Part shown: one piece after another, positions 22,985-26,444 of the stretch | Position numbering within the stretch: the stretch's first letter is position 1 | How the letters are laid out: every line of letters starts with the position of its first letter | Assembly (NCBI GenBank): GCA_036569845.1 | Contig: DATCPY010000014.1 | Span: 1 to 26,444, forward strand | Direction of reading: 5' to 3' | Length of the DNA stretch: 26,444 nucleotides | Source of the DNA: UBA4735 sp036569845 | GTDB taxonomy: Bacteria; Chloroflexota; Limnocylindria; P2-11E | The notes under the pieces: model-generated | Told to the model about the DNA's origin: nothing | The model's database searches: none | Seen by the model: the letters and a program-made list of their open reading frames with translations, nothing else | Position numbers and translations under genes: made by a program

Positions 22985-23409
22985 TCACTTCCGTGACCGA
23001 TGACGTTCGCCGCCTGAAGCGCGCCCGGCGGGACGGACCGAACGCGTTCCTGGGACCGCTCGAGACAGCGGTGATGGAGCGTCTCTGGAAGCGCCGCAAA
23101 GCGACCGTCCGCGATGTCGTCGACGACCTCGCGAAGAGCCGGTCCCTTGCCTACACGACGGTCATGACGATCATGACCCGGCTCCACGCGAAGGGCCTGC
23201 TCGCGCGCGATCGTGACGGGAAGACCTACGTCTACCGGCCGGCGTTCACGCGCGAGGAGCACCGCGCGCGGCTGTCGCAGGATCTCGTGCGCGGCCTCGT
23301 CGACGAGTTCGGCGACGTCGCGCTCGCGCAATTCACCGCGGAGCTCGACTCCGTGGATGCGAGCCACCGCGCCGCACTCCGGCGGATCGCGGGGAAAGAC
23401 TCCAAGTGA
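22981..23409 (+). CDS. BlaI/MecI/CopY-family repressor
   Basis: A 142-residue winged-helix repressor with the full family pattern: LGPLETAVMERLWKRRKATV, then RDVVDDLAKSRSLAYTTVMT, IMTRLHAKGLLARDRDGKTYVYRP in the wing, and a C-terminal dimerisation region (EEHRARLSQDLVRGLVDEF). Classical BlaI and MecI are cleaved after activation of an M56 membrane peptidase; CopY responds to copper. No CopY-type CxCxxxxCxC metal motif is present, so the peptidase-linked mode is more likely. An M56 peptidase is encoded immediately downstream with a 4-nt overlap. ATG 22981 is also overlapped with the preceding stop. Confidence 0.93.
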   Translation: MITSVTDDVRRLKRARRDGPNAFLGPLETAVMERLWKRRKATVRDVVDDLAKSRSLAYTTVMTIMTRLHAKGLLARDRDGKTYVYRPAFTREEHRARLSQDLVRGLVDEFGDVALAQFTAELDSVDASHRAALRRIAGKDSK

Positions 23410-24344
23410 GGACCACCGCCGATCGCGCGTTCGGCCTGCTCGTGCTGCTTGCGCTCGGGTCGAGCGCGCTGCTCATCGCGCTGCTCGCGGCCCTCCTGCC
23501 GCGCAGCTTCGCGGTCGCGACCGGCGGCGCCGCGGACACCGCGAGCATCGTCGCGGTCCTGGTGCTCATCCTCGCGACGTTCGGCGTCGCCCTCGGACTG
23601 ATCTCGCTGTTCCGGCAGCTGCTCGCGACGTGGTCGCTCATCCGAACGCTGCTGTCGCGACGCGTCACCCTGTCACCCCGGGTGCGGGACATCGCCGCCG
23701 CGCTCGAGCTCTCCGGCCGCATCGACATCGTGCGCGATGTGCGGCCGTTCTCGTTCTGCTACTGGTTCCGCCGCCCGCGCATCTGCCTCTCGACCGGACT
23801 CATCAAGCGCCTGGACGACGCGGAGCTTCGCGCGGTCCTCCTTCACGAGCGCTATCACCTCCAGCAGCGCGACCCGCTGCGACTCGTGGTCGCGCGGTAC
23901 TTCGCCGCGGGGCTCTACGTCGTTCCGGTGGTCGAAGAGCTCGTCGAGTACTACACGGTCCAGAAGGAAGTGGCTGCGGATCAGGCGGCCGTCCGCGCGA
24001 TGGGTGGCGTGCGCGCGCTCGCCTCGGCGCTGTTCAAGGTCCTGCCGGATGCCGACGACGTCGATCTCGGTCTTCTCGTCCCGGTCGGGTCGCTGTCGGT
24101 GACCGAAGCGCGCATCGAGCGGCTCGTCGATGGGCAGCCCGTCCCGCTCGCGCTCTCGCGCGCGTCGGTCGCGCTGTCTGGTGGCGCGCTCGCCGCCGCG
24201 GCGGTCCTCGCGTTCACCGATGGTCTCCACCCGGCGGCCCTGACACTGCCCGCGCTCATCGGTCCGGCGTCGCTTCTCCTGGCTGCTGCCGCGAGCGGCG
24301 CCGCCCACCAGGTCCGCCTGGTCGTCCTCCGACCGATCCGGTAG
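23406..24344 (+). CDS. M56-family (BlaR1-like) membrane metallopeptidase
   Basis: A 312-residue membrane protease. Two N-terminal helices (about 8-32 and 45-70) precede a cytoplasmic zincin domain with zinc motif HERYH (H147, E148, H151) in LLHERYHLQQRDPL and a third ligand E188 in the glutamate-zincin pattern EVAAD (E188, D192). Hydrophobic segments follow at about 160-178 and, at the C-terminus, about 250-300. It lacks the extracellular penicillin-binding sensor of BlaR1/MecR1, so beta-lactam sensing is not indicated. It probably inactivates the co-encoded BlaI-type repressor by proteolysis, and its position directly before the 38-residue pre-peptide gene raises the possibility that it processes that peptide (speculation). 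GTG 23406 overlaps the blaI stop. Confidence 0.9.
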   Translation: MRTTADRAFGLLVLLALGSSALLIALLAALLPRSFAVATGGAADTASIVAVLVLILATFGVALGLISLFRQLLATWSLIRTLLSRRVTLSPRVRDIAAALELSGRIDIVRDVRPFSFCYWFRRPRICLSTGLIKRLDDAELRAVLLHERYHLQQRDPLRLVVARYFAAGLYVVPVVEELVEYYTVQKEVAADQAAVRAMGGVRALASALFKVLPDADDVDLGLLVPVGSLSVTEARIERLVDGQPVPLALSRASVALSGGALAAAAVLAFTDGLHPAALTLPALIGPASLLLAAAASGAAHQVRLVVLRPIR

Positions 24345-24356
24345 GGAAAGCCCCGC

Positions 24357-24385
24357 TTTACCTTTGTCTCCGCGCGCCCGATAGT
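24357..24385 (+). promoter_or_regulatory. Candidate promoter of the small peptide gene
   Basis: TTTACC (24357-24362), a 17-bp spacer and GATAGT (24380-24385) give 4 of 6 matches at each box. It would leave a leader of about 40 nt that includes the short palindrome GCAA-T-TTGC (24401-24409) and the ribosome-site hairpin. Read-through from the M56 operon is an alternative source of transcript. Confidence 0.35.
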
Positions 24386-24415
24386 GATGGCGGCGGCTCA
24401 GCAATTTGCCGGTGG

Positions 24416-24431
24416 GGTGGGAGGACCCACC
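24416..24431 (+). promoter_or_regulatory. Ribosome-binding site displayed in a hairpin loop
   Basis: GGTGGG-AGGA-CCCACC is a perfect 6-bp stem with loop AGGA, ending one base before the ATG at 24433. The loop is the Shine-Dalgarno core, 7 nt from the ATG. Translation of the peptide could be tuned by this fold. The preceding G-rich run (24411-24424) could also form a two-layer G-quadruplex. Structure is inferred from base complementarity only. Confidence 0.6.
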
Positions 24432-24432
24432 A

Positions 24433-24549
24433 ATGTCGCTTCGTTTCATCGCGCGGATCGTCTTCATCGTCGCCATGGCGTTCTCGCTCAGCGCGCCCCT
24501 AGCGGGCAACGCCGCGGCCTGCGACCCCGGTACCTCGGGCCTCTGCTAG
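24433..24549 (+). CDS. 38-residue secreted pre-peptide, candidate signalling peptide
   Basis: A short gene with a strong ribosome site (GGGAGGA, 7 nt spacing) and the layout of a pheromone precursor. Residues 1-8 (MSLRFIAR) are basic, residues 9-24 are a hydrophobic core (IVFIVAMAFSLSAPLA), and NAAA at 26-29 is a signal peptidase I-type site. Cleavage after A29 would release CDPGTSGLC, nine residues with a cysteine at each end that could close into a disulfide ring. An alternative reading is a lipopeptide attached at C30, though AAAC is a poor lipobox. Downstream is an XRE-TPR regulator, upstream an M56 membrane peptidase, all on one strand. It matches no peptide I recognise. Coding status rests on the ribosome site, the signal-like composition and the position; conservation is untested. 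Confidence 0.6.
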   Translation: MSLRFIARIVFIVAMAFSLSAPLAGNAAACDPGTSGLC

Positions 24550-24587
24550 CGCGTCGATCCCAAGCCGTCCAGCGATCGCGAGTCCTT

Positions 24588-24630
24588 CCGGCCTCATGCC
24601 GGAGACCGTGGCGCGGGCATCTGAGCCCGC
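24588..24630 (+). terminator. Two hairpins between the peptide gene and the XRE-TPR promoter
   Basis: CCGGC-CTCAT-GCCGG (24588-24602) and GCGGGC-ATCTGA-GCCCGC (24613-24630) are two perfect stem-loops, 38 and 63 nt after the peptide stop. No T-run follows either. They may end or stabilise the peptide transcript and separate it from the XRE-TPR transcript. Assignment as terminator is tentative. Confidence 0.4.
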
Positions 24631-24660
24631 CCAGACCCCGACCGGCACCGCCCCGCACGC

Positions 24661-24707
24661 GGTCTGGTCAGACCAAGTTCAGGGGCGTTTGACCGACCGT
24701 TCAGGGG
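24661..24707. promoter_or_regulatory. Inverted and direct repeats at the XRE-TPR promoter
   Basis: GGTCTG-GT-CAGACC (24661-24674) is a perfect 6-2-6 inverted repeat, with a further CAGACC at 24632-24637. Two identical copies of GTTCAGGGG follow at 24677-24685 and 24699-24707, 22 bp apart, about two helical turns, on either side of the -35 box. Dimeric XRE regulators commonly bind such sites at their own promoter, so autoregulation is likely. Binding is inferred. Confidence 0.55.
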
Positions 24708-24717
24708 TCCGTAAAGT
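24689..24717 (+). promoter_or_regulatory. Promoter of the XRE-TPR gene, leaderless
   Basis: TTGACC (24689-24694), exactly 17 bp, then TAAAGT (24712-24717) is the best sigma-70-type promoter in the window. Seven bases later is GTG 24725, with no Shine-Dalgarno. Transcription should begin at or within a base of this GTG, which fixes the start codon and argues against ATG 24596 upstream. Confidence 0.7.
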
Positions 24718-24724
24718 GGCCCTC

Positions 24725-26014
24725 GTGGCGATCGGCAACGCGATCCGCTCCGCGATGACCGCGGATGTGGGAGCGCGGATCCGATCGCTTCGGACCGCGC
24801 GCGGCCTGACCCAGGCGCAGCTTGCGGAGCCCCAGTACACGAAGGCCTACATCTCGATGCTCGAGTCCGGTCGCACACGGGCGTCGATGAAAGCGCTCGA
24901 ACACATCGCCGGCCGGCTGGGCGTGCAGCCGTCCGATCTCCTCGGAGGCTCCCCGTCGCCGGCGGCTCCGCAATTCGACCTACTCGAGGCGCGTCGTCTC
25001 GTCGAAGAGGGTCAGGCGGCGGCAGCCGTTCCCATCCTCGAACAACTCGACGAGGGTCTGACGCCCAGCGATCAGCTGATCCGGCTGCGGTACCTCGCCG
25101 CTGGATACAACATGCTGGGCCAGGCGAAGCAGGCGTTCCCGGTGATCGAACGGGCTCAGCGGATGGCGGAGCTTCTCGGCGATGGCGAAGAGCAGGTGCG
25201 GCTGAAGGCCGTCCTCGCATCCGCGTACGCGCGCACGTACGCGTACGAGGATTCCGTCCGCCTGCTGCGAGAGTGCGTGACCGCGTGCGACAACGGCGTC
25301 GTTGCCGACCAGACGTTCCTGTTCCGCCGCCTGTCGGACCTCGCGATCACACTGACGAATCAGCGTCAGGCGAAGCAGGCAATGCCGATCTTCGAACGAG
25401 CGATCGCTCTCGCCGAGGAATTCAGCGATATGGCGTCGATGGGACGCATGTACGCCGGTCTTGCCAAGGCACATCAGCTCCATGGGGACGTCGAGCTGGC
25501 CATCCGCTACAACCAGCGCTCGCTACAGGTGTACGAGGAGCTGAGTGCCCTCGATCAGGTCGCGTGCACGCTCGACAACATCGCGGTGCTCTACGCGGAA
25601 TACGGAAACCGCGAACGCGCGCGCGACAGCCTCGCGCGCGGAGCCCGGATCGCGACGGAGATCAGGCGCGACTCGACGCTCGCCTCGATCAGGACGACGG
25701 AGGCCGAGATCGCGGCGAAGGTCGACCCCTCGGGCGCGATGGAGCTCGCGCAAGAGGCGTTGAAGTTCGCGAAACGGATCGACCAGATCGACGCGCAGGT
25801 GCGCGCCATGGTCCTCATCGGCGAGCTCAAGATGAAGACGAGCGGCACCGCAGCGCGCAAGTCGTTCCAGGAAGCCCGCCAGCTCGCGGAGGAGCGGGCG
25901 CCCCACCTCCTGCGGATGATCTTCGACCGCTGGTCCCACGCCGCCGAGGCGTCCGGGGACAGCGACGAGGCCCTCCGCCTGGCGCGCCGCGCGCTGGAGA
26001 GCGTCAAAGCCTGA
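24725..26014 (+). CDS. XRE-type HTH regulator with TPR domain (RRNPP-like architecture)
   Basis: A 429-residue cytosolic protein. Residues 15-73 are an XRE helix-turn-helix (RIRSLRTARGLTQAQLAE, YTKAYISMLESG, LEHIAGRLGVQPSDLL). After a short linker, residues 85-425 are a series of about eight TPR-like helical hairpins, including RLRYLAAGYNMLGQAKQAF and the clearer DNIAVLYAEYGNRERARDSL. The same HTH-plus-TPR order occurs in the PlcR, Rgg, PrgX and NprR peptide-pheromone receptors of Bacillota, where TPRs bind a short secreted peptide after import. GTG 24725 is set by the promoter; the region upstream in frame carries operator repeats, not protein-like sequence. The 38-residue peptide gene lies 175 nt upstream. 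The downstream cysteine synthase is coupled through a CTGA overlap. Ligand unproven; many TPR-HTH proteins act without peptides. Confidence 0.85.
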   Translation: MAIGNAIRSAMTADVGARIRSLRTARGLTQAQLAEPQYTKAYISMLESGRTRASMKALEHIAGRLGVQPSDLLGGSPSPAAPQFDLLEARRLVEEGQAAAAVPILEQLDEGLTPSDQLIRLRYLAAGYNMLGQAKQAFPVIERAQRMAELLGDGEEQVRLKAVLASAYARTYAYEDSVRLLRECVTACDNGVVADQTFLFRRLSDLAITLTNQRQAKQAMPIFERAIALAEEFSDMASMGRMYAGLAKAHQLHGDVELAIRYNQRSLQVYEELSALDQVACTLDNIAVLYAEYGNRERARDSLARGARIATEIRRDSTLASIRTTEAEIAAKVDPSGAMELAQEALKFAKRIDQIDAQVRAMVLIGELKMKTSGTAARKSFQEARQLAEERAPHLLRMIFDRWSHAAEASGDSDEALRLARRALESVKA

Positions 26015-26444
26015 GCCGGCTCACGCGTGAGCGGGTCCGCGAGCTCGTCGCGGGCACGATCCTCGCCTCGATCGGCGACACGCCGCTCGTCCCGCTGCGC
26101 CGCATCGGCGCGGGCCTGCGCGGCGAGCTGTGGGCGAAGCTCGAGTCCTTCAATCCCGGCGGTAGCGTGAAGGACCGCGCCGCGCTCTGGATGATCCTCG
26201 ACGCCGAGCAGCGGCTCGACCTCGACGGGAAGACGATCCTCGATGCGACGAGCGGCAACACCGGGGTCGCGCTCGCGCTGGTCTGTGCCGTCCGCGGCTA
26301 TCGCGTGGCGCTCTGCATGCCGGACAAGCTGTCGGCGGAGCGCAAGCGCATCGCCGCGGCGTTCGGGGCGACGCTCAGGCTCACCGATCCGCTAGAGGGC
26401 AGCGACGGCGCGATCCTCGAGGCGCGGCGGCTGGCCCAGGATCC
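26011..26444 (+). CDS. PLP-dependent cysteine synthase-family enzyme (3' end beyond right edge)
   Basis: The first 144 codons of a fold-type II PLP enzyme. SIGDTPLVPLRRI, then ESFNPGGSVKDR with the PLP lysine K54, and the phosphate/substrate loop TSGNTG (80-85) are classical for O-acetylserine sulfhydrylase and relatives; the later segment with EGSDGAI also fits. It would make cysteine from activated serine and sulfide, although cystathionine synthase-type members look alike here. Start: in this frame there is no ATG, GTG or TTG from at least 25861 to GTG 26167, which is inside the active-site motif. CTG 26011 overlaps the preceding TGA as CTGA and has GGAGAG 9 nt upstream, so a CTG start is the best reading. 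Confidence 0.88.
   Translation, partial: MSRLTRERVRELVAGTILASIGDTPLVPLRRIGAGLRGELWAKLESFNPGGSVKDRAALWMILDAEQRLDLDGKTILDATSGNTGVALALVCAVRGYRVALCMPDKLSAERKRIAAAFGATLRLTDPLEGSDGAILEARRLAQD

Noticed and set aside
23406..24344. Beta-lactam resistance sensing by a BlaR1-type protein
   Set aside because: The peptidase core is present, but the extracellular penicillin-binding domain of BlaR1/MecR1 is absent and no beta-lactamase gene is nearby.
24345..24432. Possible riboswitch (cyclic-di-GMP-like) in the leader of the peptide gene
   Set aside because: The CCGGTGGGG-type stretch near the end recalls part of GEMM-class leaders, but the conserved first hairpin and the ACGCAAAGCC core are missing. A covariance-model search could revisit this.
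23213..24502. A 429-codon plus-strand frame overlapping the BlaI and M56 genes
   Set aside because: Arg/Pro/Ala-rich shadow in another frame of two well-recognised genes; it also runs out of frame over the peptide gene.
24384..24692. A 102-codon frame overlapping the 38-residue peptide gene
   Set aside because: It has no ribosome site and no signal-like or domain-like composition, whereas the shorter frame has a strong ribosome site and signal peptide pattern.
24596..24724. Upstream ATG extension of the XRE-TPR protein
   Set aside because: The 43 added residues look unstructured and are encoded by the inverted repeat, direct repeats and promoter; the promoter's geometry points to GTG 24725.

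Overview
The window is G+C-rich bacterial chromosome with tightly packed, often 1-4 nt overlapping genes and frequent GTG starts. It carries an aerobic, haem-A cytochrome oxidase system with an actinobacterial-type MoxR/DUF58/DUF4129/SpoIIM/RDD cluster. Many start codons lie 6-8 nt behind a -10-like hexamer with no Shine-Dalgarno, which suggests leaderless mRNAs. Together with the XRE-TPR regulator and the CtaA-CtaB fusion, this suggests a deep-branching high-GC lineage such as Chloroflexota (Limnocylindria-like) or a relative. The taxonomic call is inference. There are no rRNA, tRNA, IS or CRISPR features.

Layout. (1) 1-2973: a TetR repressor, cut by the left edge, diverges from an MMPL/RND exporter across a palindromic operator. 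(2) 3010-10193: a membrane/AAA cluster of a multi-pass protein, a DUF4129 protein, a DUF4350 protein, a MoxR ATPase and a DUF58 protein on +, a convergent SpoIIM-like protein on -, then an RDD protein and a zinc-ribbon protein on +. (3) 10201-12714: copper efflux, with a CopZ-like chaperone and a CopA P1B-ATPase behind a CsoR-like G/C-tract dyad. (4) 12711-14354 (-): an ABC-F ATPase. (5) 14399-21607: a caa3-type oxidase system spread over several units. These are ctaD, a ctaA-ctaB fusion, ctaG and a blue-copper lipoprotein on +; ctaC with a cytochrome c domain on -; a small subunit-IV-like protein and ctaE on +; and Sco1 on -. (6) 21625-22542: an EamA transporter. (7) 22586-24344: an ArsR-like regulator, a BlaI/CopY repressor and an M56 metallopeptidase in one overlapping operon. 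(8) 24433-26444: a 38-residue secreted-peptide gene, an XRE-TPR regulator with its own promoter and repeats, and a PLP-dependent cysteine synthase that runs off the right edge and apparently starts at CTG.

The most interesting candidate is the last block. A tiny pre-peptide has a Sec-like signal and a predicted mature tail CDPGTSGLC, with a cysteine at each end. It sits directly upstream of a cytosolic HTH-TPR protein whose architecture matches the RRNPP peptide-pheromone receptors of Bacillota, and directly downstream of a membrane metallopeptidase. The genes and sites are visible in the sequence; the signalling role is a hypothesis.

Copper is a second theme. CopZ/CopA, the blue-copper lipoprotein, Sco1, CtaG and the CuA/CuB subunits would link copper homeostasis to oxidase assembly. 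The fused CtaA-CtaB would convert haem B to haem O to haem A for the same enzyme.
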